From positions 1-27,593 of the forward strand of contig JBFHWF010000029.1 of assembly GCA_041589175.1 (NCBI GenBank): a DNA stretch of 27,593 nt, written 5' to 3'. The position numbers and the translations under genes were made by a program. The stretch comes from SZUA-229 sp041589175. Its GTDB lineage: Bacteria > Pseudomonadota > Gammaproteobacteria > SZUA-229. The notes below the pieces were generated by a model. The model was not told the origin of the DNA, ran no database searches, and saw only the letters and a program-made list of their open reading frames with translations. This document shows, one piece after another, positions 15,907-23,379 of the stretch (positions are counted from its first letter, which is position 1; every line of letters begins with the position of its first letter).

Positions 15907-15922
15907 TGTGAGGAATATCACA
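15907..15922. promoter_or_regulatory. Perfect CRP-type palindrome in the gatC/mreB divergent region
   Basis: TGTGA (15907-15911), six bases, TCACA (15918-15922), with one further symmetric CC/GG on each side. This is the exact core consensus for CRP. Its centre is about 86 bases from the gatC ATG and 197 from the mreB ATG. On the + strand TATTAT (15973-15978) with a poor -35 would put the site near -71 of a transcript start at about 15985, a helical phase used by class I CRP promoters. On the - strand, CATAAT (complement of 15898-15903) would place it between -10 and -35, a repressing position. The consensus is seen; binding is inferred from the intact crp gene in this window. Confidence 0.6.
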
Positions 15923-16111
15923 GGAATTTTTCCAGACCAGCCAAATGCGCTAAAAACCGCGCAAAATTAGCATATTATCACGTCTGAAACCACCTTGTAT
16001 GCTTGCTCAAAGGCCCCGGCGTTGATAGAGTACCGCTAGTTTCCTGTTGCGGCTGCTATTGGGTCGTGACCATTCCTATTTGATAAAGAAAATATAACGA
16101 GTTAATCACGA

Positions 16112-17161
16112 ATGTTTCTTAAACGCTTTCGCGGCATGTTTTCCAATGACCTCTCGATTGACCTTGGAACAGCGAATACGCTGATCTATGCCCGTGGCAA
16201 AGGCATCGTGCTCGATGAACCCTCCGTTGTGGCCATCCGTCAGGACCGTGGGGGGAGTGGTGCCAAGGCGATCGAAGCCTATGGTCATGAAGCTAAACGA
16301 ATGCTCGGGCGTACCCCACAGAATATCACTGCCATACGACCGATGCGCGATGGTGTGATCGCCGATTTCCATGTGACGGAAAAAATGCTGCAGCACTTCA
16401 TTCGCAAAGTACATGAGAGTGCCATGTTACGCCCCAGCCCTCGCGTACTGATCTGTGTGCCCTGTGGTGCGACCCAGGTTGAACGACGTGCAATTAAAGA
16501 GTCTGCGGCTGGCGCCGGTGCTCGCAAGGTGTACCTGATCGAAGAGCCGATGGCGGCAGCGATCGGTGCCGGTATGCCGGTGGATGAGCCGCGTGGTTCG
16601 ATGGTGCTGGATATTGGTGGTGGTACCTCGGAAGTCGCGGTTATCTCCCTGAATGGTATCGTTTACTCCGCCTCAGTACGTATCGGTGGTGATACCTTCG
16701 ATGAAGGTATTATTTCCTATGTGCGCCGTAACTACGGTACGCTGATTGGTGAAGCAACGGCGGAGCGCATCAAGCATCAGATTGGTTCAGCATACCCCGG
16801 TAAGGATCTGCTGGAAATCGAAGTGAAAGGTCGTAACCTGTCGGAAGGTATTCCCCGTAGCTTCACCCTCAACTGTAATGAAATTCTTGAAGCGCTGCAG
16901 GAGCCACTGCACGGTATTGTGAGTGCTGTTAAGACAGCGCTGGAGCAGACACCACCTGAACTGGGTGCTGATGTCGCGGAACGCGGTATCGTATTAACAG
17001 GCGGCGGTTCACTCTTACGTGACCTGGATCGACTGTTAATGGAAGAAACAGGCCTGCCGGTCATCATGGCCGAAGAACCCCTGACCTGTGTTGCCCGGGG
17101 TGGTGGGCGTGTACTGGAACTGATCGACGAACACGGTGGCGATTTCTTTGCCGTTGAGTAA
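16112..17161 (+). CDS. mreB: Rod-shape-determining actin homologue MreB
   Basis: A 349-residue actin-fold ATPase that forms membrane-associated filaments guiding the elongasome. It shows phosphate 1 D-L-G-T-A-N-T (17-23), the connect 1 region E-E-P-M-A-A-A-I-G-A-G (144-154), phosphate 2 D-I-G-G-G-T-S-E (167-174) and the adenosine motif T-G-G-G-S (296-300). The N-terminus M-F-L-K-R-F-R-G-M-F is the amphipathic membrane-binding helix usual in Gram-negative MreB. The Shine-Dalgarno is weak (GAG). It is first in the mreBCD operon. Confidence 0.98.
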   Translation: MFLKRFRGMFSNDLSIDLGTANTLIYARGKGIVLDEPSVVAIRQDRGGSGAKAIEAYGHEAKRMLGRTPQNITAIRPMRDGVIADFHVTEKMLQHFIRKVHESAMLRPSPRVLICVPCGATQVERRAIKESAAGAGARKVYLIEEPMAAAIGAGMPVDEPRGSMVLDIGGGTSEVAVISLNGIVYSASVRIGGDTFDEGIISYVRRNYGTLIGEATAERIKHQIGSAYPGKDLLEIEVKGRNLSEGIPRSFTLNCNEILEALQEPLHGIVSAVKTALEQTPPELGADVAERGIVLTGGGSLLRDLDRLLMEETGLPVIMAEEPLTCVARGGGRVLELIDEHGGDFFAVE

Positions 17162-17203
17162 CGTATGGCTGCCTGGCCGTTAATGTGGGCATGAGGTTTA
17201 CCT

Positions 17204-18094
17204 ATGCAACCATTATTTCTACAGGGACCATCGGTTACGCTACGTGCCCTGATACTCCTCGTGTTATCAGTAGTGGTGATGGTGGCCGATCATCGCTGGC
17301 AGGCACTGCAAACCGTTCGTGGTAGTCTCGAAAGCTATATTGTTTATCCCCTGCGCTATCTCATCAATATTCCATCCCAGCTGGTCAGCTGGGCTGATGA
17401 ATCCTTCAGCTCCCATCAGCAACTACTCGAAGAAAATCGCAGGCTGCGAGAGCAGCAGCTTCGTGCTCAGGTTAGCCTGCAGAAGTTGAGTGTGCTGGAA
17501 AAAGAAAATGAGCGCCTGCGGCGTATGCTCAGTGCCCAGCCCAAGGTGGGTGAGCTGGTACTGGTATCCGAAATACTGTCTATCGACCTCGACCCTTATA
17601 AGCAGCAGGTGGTATTGAATAAGGGGGCATCCAGTGACCTGTATATTGGGCAGGCGGTTATCGATGCCTGGGGTGTGATGGGGCAGATTGTTCATCTGGG
17701 TAATTTTTCTGCGACGGCCTTGCTGATTTCAGATCCAGGCCATGCAATCCCTGTACAGGTCAACCGTAGTGGTCTCCGTGGCACGGCGTTTGGTACGGGT
17801 AATCCGCAGCGACTGGAGCTGCGCTATATCCCGCATAACGCTGATATCGAAGTGGGTGATCTACTGGTGACCTCGGGGCTTGGTGGGCGCTTCCCGCCTA
17901 ACTATCCTGTCGCCCGAGTGGTGTCTGTAGAGCGCCCGGCGGGGGAATCATTTTCTACGGTGCTTGCCGAGCCAATGGCGCACCTTGATCGTAGTCGTGA
18001 AGTGCTGCTGGTGTGGCATAACCCCCCGGTTAAAGATGTAGAGATATTGCCGGAAGACGAATCTCCGGCAACGGTGCAAGAGGCGGTGGAATAA
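17204..18094 (+). CDS. mreC: Rod-shape-determining protein MreC
   Basis: A 296-residue bitopic inner-membrane protein with a large periplasmic part that scaffolds PBP2/RodA. A single membrane segment is at about 14-29. A coiled coil at about 70-112 (leucine and glutamate-rich heptads) is followed by the double beta-barrel core with L-I-S-D-P-G-H-A-I-P-V-Q and G-D-L-L-V-T-S-G-L-G-G-R-F-P. The acidic tail after residue 270 is not conserved. GAGG eight bases before the ATG supports the start. Its stop overlaps the mreD start by one base. Confidence 0.96.
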   Translation: MQPLFLQGPSVTLRALILLVLSVVVMVADHRWQALQTVRGSLESYIVYPLRYLINIPSQLVSWADESFSSHQQLLEENRRLREQQLRAQVSLQKLSVLEKENERLRRMLSAQPKVGELVLVSEILSIDLDPYKQQVVLNKGASSDLYIGQAVIDAWGVMGQIVHLGNFSATALLISDPGHAIPVQVNRSGLRGTAFGTGNPQRLELRYIPHNADIEVGDLLVTSGLGGRFPPNYPVARVVSVERPAGESFSTVLAEPMAHLDRSREVLLVWHNPPVKDVEILPEDESPATVQEAVE

Positions 18095-18585
18095 TGGTGG
18101 CACGAAAATGTTACCGGGTGGTTCTGCCCACACTCATTATCGCCATGATGCTACAGATGTGGCCAATCCCCGACTCTCTGTCTTTTCTACGTATTGAATG
18201 GGTCACACTTGTATTGCTGTACTGGGCGCTAGCGGTACCGGAGCAGGTGGGTGTTATGGCAGCCTGGGTGTTTGGCCTGTTGCTGGATGTTGCTCTGGGT
18301 TCGATACTTGGGCAGCACGCCCTTGGTATGGTTCTTATCGTGTATTTTATTCAGATTGGCTATCAGCGAATTCGAGTGTTTTCCCTGGCACAGCAGGCAC
18401 TGGTTGTGCTGGTATTGCTGGTCGCCAAGCAGGTGCTTGTGCTGTGGGTAACAGGCATGGTGGGTCAGGCACCATCTCTTGGCAGTTATTTTCTGCCGAG
18501 CCTGATGGGGGCTATCGTCTGGCCCTGGTTATTCCTGCTGCTACGGGATCTGCGGCGTCGCTTTACCCTGTCGAATACCTTTTAG
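18094..18585 (+). CDS. mreD: Rod-shape-determining protein MreD
   Basis: A 163-residue polytopic inner-membrane protein of the elongasome, with about five hydrophobic segments. The motif G-L-L-L-D-V-A-L-G-S-I-L-G-Q-H-A-L-G is the family signature. Translation is coupled to mreC through TAATG. In many gammaproteobacteria the operon continues with maf and rng; here the next gene is on the opposite strand with seven bases between stops and no visible terminator. Confidence 0.93.
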   Translation: MVARKCYRVVLPTLIIAMMLQMWPIPDSLSFLRIEWVTLVLLYWALAVPEQVGVMAAWVFGLLLDVALGSILGQHALGMVLIVYFIQIGYQRIRVFSLAQQALVVLVLLVAKQVLVLWVTGMVGQAPSLGSYFLPSLMGAIVWPWLFLLLRDLRRRFTLSNTF

Positions 18586-18592
18586 CCCAAAA

Positions 18593-20065
18593 CTAGTTAA
18601 CCGGGACGGTACGCGAGCTGGCCCATTGTCTTAGCTGATGAATCTGCTCTGACATGACTACCGATAGAGGGCGAGTTCGCTGCAATTCTTCTATCAGGTC
18701 GAAGGTGCTTAGTTTTTGGTCGGTACCGTAATGGGAGTACAGGGCCGATACCACTGCCTGTTCGATTTCAGAACCCGAGAAACCTTCACTGGCTTCCGCC
18801 AGGGCCTGCAGGTCGAAAGCCGCACTATCCAGTTCGCGTTTCGCCAGGTGAATCTGAAAAATAGCTTCTCGGGATTCAGCATCCGGCAAGTCGACAAAGA
18901 AAATTTCATCCAGTCGTCCCTTGCGTATTAGCTCGGGGGGAAGCGCATCGATCTGGTTTGCGGTGGCAACGATGAATACACGCTGTCGTTTTTCGGCCAT
19001 CCAGGTAAGCAGGCTACCAAGGAGTCGGCGCGACGTGCCCTGATCATCATTGCCACTGGCAATGCCTTTTTCCAGTTCATCGATCCACAGAACACAGGGC
19101 GACATGACCTCTGCTGTATGTAAAGCCTGACGCAGGTTCTTTTCCGTTTCACCCACATACTTGTCGTAGAGTCGGCCAAAATCCAGTCGCAGCAGGGGAA
19201 GCCCCCAGATGCCAGCAACAGCTTTTGCTGCAAGGCTTTTACCGCAACCCTGTACACCGAGTAGCAGTATGCCACGGGGAATATCGAGCCTGCTGTCACC
19301 GGGCTCGCTAAAAATAGCCTGACGTTGATTTAGCCAGTGCTTGAGCTTCTGCATGCCGCCCAGATCGGAAAAGTGGGCCGTCTCATATTCAAACGAGAGT
19401 GTGTCGTCCTGATTAAGCAGCTGGTATTTAGCCTGCATGACATCTGGCAGGTCAGACTCGGTGATGGCGCCATCATCTATGATGGCATTGCGAATCAGTC
19501 GTTTACTATCACGGTGGCTTAAGCCGGACAGATTCTGTACCAGGCGATCCAGAGTCTGTCGGTCGGTGCGGACTTTCTGTCGTGTCTGTTGCTGCCAGGC
19601 CTGAGCCTCGTTGCGGATCATTTTTTCCAGCGCTGCACCATCCGGCAGACTCAGTCGGAAGTGGCTTGCCAGGGACTGTAACCCGGCTGGGAGTTCAAGT
19701 TGATGGCTGAGTAGTACCAGCTTGCCCTTACTGTCGTCAAACAGCATGGCGGCTTCCTTCAGCAGTCGAACATTTACCGGATCACTGAGATAGGGTTCGA
19801 AGTCCAGCAGGATATAAACGCCCTGCAATTGCGAAGCCTTGATATGTTTTAGAACATCACCGGGATCGGACACGTTACGTTGCGGATCCAGCGACAGGTC
19901 GATGCGTTGCAGACCTTCAGTGACGCTCCACTTGAAGGTTGGCAGATAATCTCGGGTCGCGGCTTTTGCTACCAGCTGCAGGGCGCGAATTTCTTCGTGA
20001 GTTTCGATCACAATGATGGGCAGGTGGCCGTGAATTAACAGTTCAAGATCGTGACGATCAGACAT
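18593..20065 (-). CDS. AAA+ ATPase, Ycf46-like
   Basis: A 490-residue cytoplasmic AAA+ protein. Residues 1-230 resemble the N-terminal region of Ycf46-type proteins, beginning with L-E-L-L-I-H-G-H-L-P-I-I-V-I-E-T, a degenerate P-loop-like domain. The C-terminal AAA+ module has an intact Walker A G-V-Q-G-C-G-K-S (270-277), Walker B V-L-W-I-D-E (325-330), sensor 1 in A-T-A-N, arginine finger region R-K-G-R, and a lid domain with G-F-S-G-S-E-I. It should therefore hydrolyse ATP. The frame is open to a TTG at 20092, but an ATG at 20065 is preferred because the extra codons overlap an inverted repeat. In cyanobacteria and plastids, Ycf46 has been linked to inorganic-carbon use (from memory); the role here is unknown. 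It is divergent from a putative pseudo-ATPase. Confidence 0.85.
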   Translation of the reverse strand: MSDRHDLELLIHGHLPIIVIETHEEIRALQLVAKAATRDYLPTFKWSVTEGLQRIDLSLDPQRNVSDPGDVLKHIKASQLQGVYILLDFEPYLSDPVNVRLLKEAAMLFDDSKGKLVLLSHQLELPAGLQSLASHFRLSLPDGAALEKMIRNEAQAWQQQTRQKVRTDRQTLDRLVQNLSGLSHRDSKRLIRNAIIDDGAITESDLPDVMQAKYQLLNQDDTLSFEYETAHFSDLGGMQKLKHWLNQRQAIFSEPGDSRLDIPRGILLLGVQGCGKSLAAKAVAGIWGLPLLRLDFGRLYDKYVGETEKNLRQALHTAEVMSPCVLWIDELEKGIASGNDDQGTSRRLLGSLLTWMAEKRQRVFIVATANQIDALPPELIRKGRLDEIFFVDLPDAESREAIFQIHLAKRELDSAAFDLQALAEASEGFSGSEIEQAVVSALYSHYGTDQKLSTFDLIEELQRTRPLSVVMSEQIHQLRQWASSRTVPVN

Positions 20066-20084
20066 TCCGGTTTTCTCATGGGTC

Positions 20085-20158
20085 AGATTCAAACCTGATA
20101 TTACCCCAGCTGATGTTAAATATCAGACATATGCTCTTTCATTAGCAGGCTTGAATCT
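20085..20158. promoter_or_regulatory. Nested inverted repeats between the AAA+ gene and its divergent partner
   Basis: Outer arms: AGATTCAAACCTG (20085-20097) and CAGGCTTGAATCT (20146-20158) are complementary at 12 of 13 positions. Inner arms: CTGATATT (20095-20102) and AATATCAG (20119-20126) are perfectly complementary. They fill most of the 150-base divergent spacer, the natural place for an operator controlling both genes. No convincing sigma-70 pair is seen for either direction. Confidence 0.5.
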
Positions 20159-20215
20159 TTCGATGCTGTGAGGTTACTCTAGTGATTAATTATCAGGAGA
20201 TGGATTGTTTTATCT

Positions 20216-21067
20216 ATGTACCCTCTTAAATCCGCACTCGCAAATCACGGTTTTAGTTCCAGCGAAAGCTACGACTACGGTGTACGCTGTTATCTCGACA
20301 ATCCGGTAGAAGGCATACGTTGCCTGAATGTCGAAGGGGATAGCGGGCGCAGGCGCACGGCCTTTGCTCATGCGCTGGCCAATGTGCTAGGTGCGCACCA
20401 TGTGCTGTATTACGAGTTTGGCAAGGATAAGCCGGTGCCGCAGATTATTCGCATACAGGAGGGCGAGGAGGTTATCGAAGAGCCACCGGTGGAGGCCTTC
20501 GATCGTATCCTTACCGAAGCCTGTGCCCAGAGTGAGGCAGAACAGACGGTGTTGATTCTGGATCAGTTACATAAGACTCAATTTATGAATCATATTCGTC
20601 TACACGGCTTTTTAGGGAATGGTGTGTGGCACTATAGTGATGTGACATTCCAGGCAAATCCGCAGAACTTGCAGGTATTTCTAATCTCCGATGAACCACT
20701 TTATCACTCCCTGCAGAAAACCTCATTCCGACTCTGGATCAGTGATGAATTTGATGCCAGTCGCCTGCCTGCGGCTGTAGAGCTAGGGATTATTCAGGAA
20801 AACAGCCCATGGTTTGAGCCTTTGCAGCGATTACTAAAAGAATTAAAGTTAACGCCAGCAGTGGATGAATATCAAAAGTTAATATTTGATATCGAACAGC
20901 ATGTTCGCACGGAGCAACAGCTTAAGATTTCCTTGTATGGGTGGCTCGAGGGCATCGATCGAAATCAGCTGGATGCCGAATCGCTAAAACCGTTCATTGG
21001 CGCAGTGATTGAGGGTATTCAGCAGGGGCTGGATGTGCATGAGGAAATTGAAATCGGTGGTGTTTAG
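20216..21067 (+). CDS. Unrecognised protein with a damaged P-loop ATPase domain
   Basis: I do not recognise a named family. The 283-residue soluble, acidic protein looks like a P-loop NTPase that has lost its chemistry. N-V-E-G41-D-S-G-R-R-R47-T48 aligns with a Walker A of the form GxxGxGKT, but the lysine is Arg47. V-L-I-L-D116-Q117 aligns with Walker B, but the catalytic glutamate is Gln117. L-Q-V-F-L-I-S158-D occupies the sensor 1 strand. A helical C-terminal domain follows (about 195-283). It is divergent from the intact AAA+ ATPase and upstream of two tandem small genes. An AGGAGA lies 15 bases before the ATG, longer than usual, and no better start was found in frame. Confidence 0.75.
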   Translation: MYPLKSALANHGFSSSESYDYGVRCYLDNPVEGIRCLNVEGDSGRRRTAFAHALANVLGAHHVLYYEFGKDKPVPQIIRIQEGEEVIEEPPVEAFDRILTEACAQSEAEQTVLILDQLHKTQFMNHIRLHGFLGNGVWHYSDVTFQANPQNLQVFLISDEPLYHSLQKTSFRLWISDEFDASRLPAAVELGIIQENSPWFEPLQRLLKELKLTPAVDEYQKLIFDIEQHVRTEQQLKISLYGWLEGIDRNQLDAESLKPFIGAVIEGIQQGLDVHEEIEIGGV

Positions 21068-21212
21068 TCTGACCGGTGGTCCGTGAATTTTGTCCACAGG
21101 GTAGTGAAAACTCACCGCTTATCAGAAAAGTCTTAACATCGTGGTCAAAGTGCTTGAAAAAGATGGATTTTTTACTTTAATCACTAATATCGGCCGGAGC
21201 GTTTGGCTAATT

Positions 21213-21240
21213 TGTGATCAGATTAACAGCGAAATTTCGC
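21213..21240. promoter_or_regulatory. CRP-like site next to a perfect 12-base palindrome
   Basis: TGTGA (21213-21217), six bases, TAACA (21224-21228) matches the CRP core at nine of ten positions. It is directly followed by GCGAAATTTCGC (21229-21240), a perfect palindrome. Both lie 49-76 bases ahead of the first tandem gene's ATG, within a 221-base spacer that is otherwise AT-rich. A TATAGA at 21258 could be the -10. Regulation by CRP is an inference from the near-consensus site. Confidence 0.4.
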
Positions 21241-21288
21241 GAGATGATTACACTTGTTATAGATTGAGGTTTATTGGCGGTAATTCAT

Positions 21289-21657
21289 ATGCAGAGCAAC
21301 GCACAACTCCAGCAGGCACCCGTACTTCAGCGTGATGTCACCAGCACGGCGCGGTTATTTAATTTTAATCGTCCGGTGTATATGTCAGAAAGCGTCTGGA
21401 AGGACTGTGTCGAACTTGTGGATACAACCGGCCGTATCGTAGATGAGCTGGCTGTTCTACAGCGCCTGCGTCATGTGCTGTTTATGGCGTCGTCGGCTTT
21501 GCATGGTCGGGTTGCCGATCTTGAGTGTGAGTTCAGTATTCATCGCATTCCTAACAATGGCCAGTCCCATCGTCCCGAAATCACTACCCTGATGCTGATC
21601 GCCAACACAGGCCTGAACAATCAGCCACAGGTGACAATCAAACAGCCTGGTGAGTGA
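21289..21657 (+). CDS. DUF6573-like small protein, copy 1
   Basis: A 122-residue soluble protein. After a short variable N-terminus comes D-V-T-S-T-A-R-L-F-N-F (about 17-27), then R-P-V, V-W-K-D-C, V-L-Q-R-L-R-H-V-L-F-M-A, S-A-L-H-G-R and a strand-rich end with P-E-I-T-T-L-M-L. This layout matches, from memory, the DUF6573 family found in phages and plasmids (D-V-T..A-R-E-A-G-F..P-V..VW, then L-W-D-V-L-W-M-A, then a closing strand V-T-I). No function is known for that family. A TTG at 21274 could extend it, but GGCGG eight bases before the ATG at 21289 supports this start. Its close paralogue overlaps the end. Confidence 0.75.
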   Translation: MQSNAQLQQAPVLQRDVTSTARLFNFNRPVYMSESVWKDCVELVDTTGRIVDELAVLQRLRHVLFMASSALHGRVADLECEFSIHRIPNNGQSHRPEITTLMLIANTGLNNQPQVTIKQPGE

Positions 21658-22060
21658 GGCTGTCCCGGTGATCCCAGAGCATAACAGTCAGCTGCAACAG
21701 GCTGAAGTGGCTGATCTGCGTGATGTGACCAGCACGGCGCGCCTGTTTAATTTCCGTCGACCCGTTTTCATCAGCGCAGGCGTATGGGATGACTGCATCG
21801 ATATGCAGGCTAAAGCTGGCTATGCTTTTGATGAGCTGACAGTGTTGCAGAGGCTAAGGCATGTACTATTTATGGCTGCCAGTGCCCTGCATGGTCGTAT
21901 CGAAGACCTAGAGCTGGATTTTCGTGTCTACCGCGTTCCTAACAATATCGACAAGGGTGCTCGTCAGCCTGAACCCGTTAATCTCCGCCTCAGCGCACAT
22001 CGTGATGAGCATCATCGTCCCGTTATCGTTATTGATTTCCCACTAACCCAAAAGGGTTAA
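21650..22060 (+). CDS. DUF6573-like small protein, copy 2
   Basis: A 136-residue paralogue of the preceding gene, in tandem. It shares D-V-T-S-T-A-R-L-F-N-F, R-P-V, V-W-x-D-C, D-E-L-x-V-L-Q-R-L-R-H-V-L-F-M-A and S-A-L-H-G-R, and diverges in the N-terminus and in the loop before the last strands (P-V-I-V-I-D-F-P). The start is a GTG at 21650 lying inside the end of copy 1 (eight-base overlap), which suggests translational coupling and made-together partners. No ATG is available near the conserved block. A heterodimer of the two copies is plausible but unproven. Confidence 0.72.
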   Translation: MSEAVPVIPEHNSQLQQAEVADLRDVTSTARLFNFRRPVFISAGVWDDCIDMQAKAGYAFDELTVLQRLRHVLFMAASALHGRIEDLELDFRVYRVPNNIDKGARQPEPVNLRLSAHRDEHHRPVIVIDFPLTQKG

Positions 22061-22086
22061 GACAAATTTTCATACTGTAGTAAAAT
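22059..22086 (+). promoter_or_regulatory. Possible promoter for the response regulator gene
   Basis: AAGACA (22059-22064), a 16-base spacer and TAAAAT (22081-22086) begin at the end of the second tandem gene. The predicted leader would be about 110 bases. Hexamer match only; read-through from the upstream genes is equally possible. Confidence 0.3.
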
Positions 22087-22205
22087 ACTTACGTCTGTCG
22101 GAATCTATCCGCTAAACACCTGTGCTGTGAGCCAGTTCCGAGTTTATTGTGGGAAATGCTCTATCATTTAAAACAGGTATAAATGTTAAAAAGAAGTTGT
22201 CTCAA

Positions 22206-22718
22206 ATGAAGAACACAATCCTTAGCCGCTGGTTCGGTCACGATAAAACTGAAGACCAGCAACAAGTTAAATTACGTGATGGACTTTCGATTCTTATCGT
22301 CGACGATTCTCGCACACAGCTTTTTGCACTCGAAAAGCTACTCAAGGCTGAGGGTGTGAAAACCTATACCGCAGAAAATGGTAAGCAGGGAATTCTCATG
22401 GCGCGCCATGTTAAACCTGACCTGATTCTGATGGATATCGTCATGCCAGAGATTAACGGGTTTCAGGCAACACGCTACCTGACACGTCAGGCGGATACCG
22501 GGCATATTCCTATTATCATCATCAGTGGTTCTGATCAGCAGTCGGATAAGGCCTGGGGGCTTAAACTGGGTGCTAAAGATTATCTACAGAAACCAGTCAA
22601 ACGCGAGTTGCTGTTGCAGAAAATCAGTCAGTGGACTGCTGAGATAGGTGTCCAGCGTACAACGCCAGCAGCAGAGCCGGCGCGTAAACCTGCACCTGCG
22701 TTTGTTGAAGCTGTTTAG
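22206..22718 (+). CDS. Stand-alone response regulator (CheY/PilH-like receiver)
   Basis: A 170-residue protein with one receiver domain (about 26-145) and no DNA-binding output. Acidic pair Asp33-Asp34 (I-V-D-D-S), phospho-acceptor Asp77 (L-M-D-I-V-M-P), Ser107 (I-I-I-S-G-S) and Lys129 (L-Q-K-P-V-K) are all present, so it should be phosphorylated. The sequence style (S-R-T-Q..A-L-E-K-L-L, P-E-I-N-G-F-Q-A-T-R) resembles PilH/PilG regulators of type IV pili. It has a 25-residue charged N-terminal extension and a Pro/Ala-rich tail of about 20 residues. The frame is open to a GTG at 22149, but ATG 22206, with AGAAG upstream, is preferred. No kinase is nearby. It converges on coq7. Confidence 0.85.
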   Translation: MKNTILSRWFGHDKTEDQQQVKLRDGLSILIVDDSRTQLFALEKLLKAEGVKTYTAENGKQGILMARHVKPDLILMDIVMPEINGFQATRYLTRQADTGHIPIIIISGSDQQSDKAWGLKLGAKDYLQKPVKRELLLQKISQWTAEIGVQRTTPAAEPARKPAPAFVEAV

Positions 22719-22729
22719 TTTATTAAATC

Positions 22730-23368
22730 TTACGCAAAATAGGCTGTGGTGGTCATGACTTTCGACATGGCCGCCATCAGTTTCTTCACCGGCCATGGCA
22801 GCTCAGCACCACCACCTTCCAGCGCAAGCGTGGCGTGGTGAGCTTCATCAATCTTCATCTGTTGTAATACCGCGCGACTACGCTCATCCTGTTCGGGGAG
22901 TCTATTCAGGTGCTTGTCGAGATGGCGAATAACCTGATGCTCGGTTTCCGCAACAAATCCCAGGCTCCATTTGTCACCCAGTAACCCGGCGCAGGCACCG
23001 ATGGTAAATGAGCCGCAGTACCAGATCGGATTTAGTACGCTCTTGTGACTGGATAGCTCCTGTAAGCGCTGTTCGGTCCATACCAGGTGGTCATTTTCTT
23101 CCTCGGCAGCCCGCTGCATGCTTTCACGAACTTCCGCCAGGCGAGCGGTGAGGGCCTGTCCCTGATACAGTGCCTGTGCCGATACTTCCCCCGCATGGTT
23201 GACGCGCATCAGGCCAGCAGAACGCTTTCGTTCTACTTCACTAAGCGGGTTTTCATTGAAACCCGTGGCGGGATTCATACGCTCGGTGGTTTTCGGCTCG
23301 CCAAACACCGTGCGCAGTGCATGGTCGGCCTGCAGGATAAACTGGTCGAGTGGGTTTAAATGTCGCAT
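22730..23368 (-). CDS. coq7: Coq7-type 2-polyprenyl-3-methyl-6-methoxybenzoquinone hydroxylase
   Basis: A 212-residue di-iron carboxylate hydroxylase in ubiquinone synthesis, peripheral to the inner membrane. The ferritin-like four-helix bundle shows the ligands Glu61 (N-H-A-G-E), Glu91-x-x-His94 (E-N-D-H), Glu143 (E-T-E-H) and Glu175-x-x-His178 (D-E-A-H-H). This is the oxygen-dependent C6 hydroxylase that replaces UbiF in many gammaproteobacteria, so the organism respires oxygen at least part of the time. AAGGGA precedes the ATG. It starts 11 bases after the stop of the upstream Fe-S protein gene, so the two are probably cotranscribed. Confidence 0.95.
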   Translation of the reverse strand: MRHLNPLDQFILQADHALRTVFGEPKTTERMNPATGFNENPLSEVERKRSAGLMRVNHAGEVSAQALYQGQALTARLAEVRESMQRAAEEENDHLVWTEQRLQELSSHKSVLNPIWYCGSFTIGACAGLLGDKWSLGFVAETEHQVIRHLDKHLNRLPEQDERSRAVLQQMKIDEAHHATLALEGGGAELPWPVKKLMAAMSKVMTTTAYFA

Positions 23369-23379
23369 ACGTGTATCCC

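Noticed and set aside
20200..20229. A short leader frame (ATG to TAA) overlapping the pseudo-ATPase start
   Set aside because: The AGGAG would be immediately against its ATG, too close to work as its ribosome site.
21141..21335. 64-codon frame upstream of the tandem small genes
   Set aside because: It begins with GTG without a ribosome site, runs through the dyad sequences and into the next gene in another frame.
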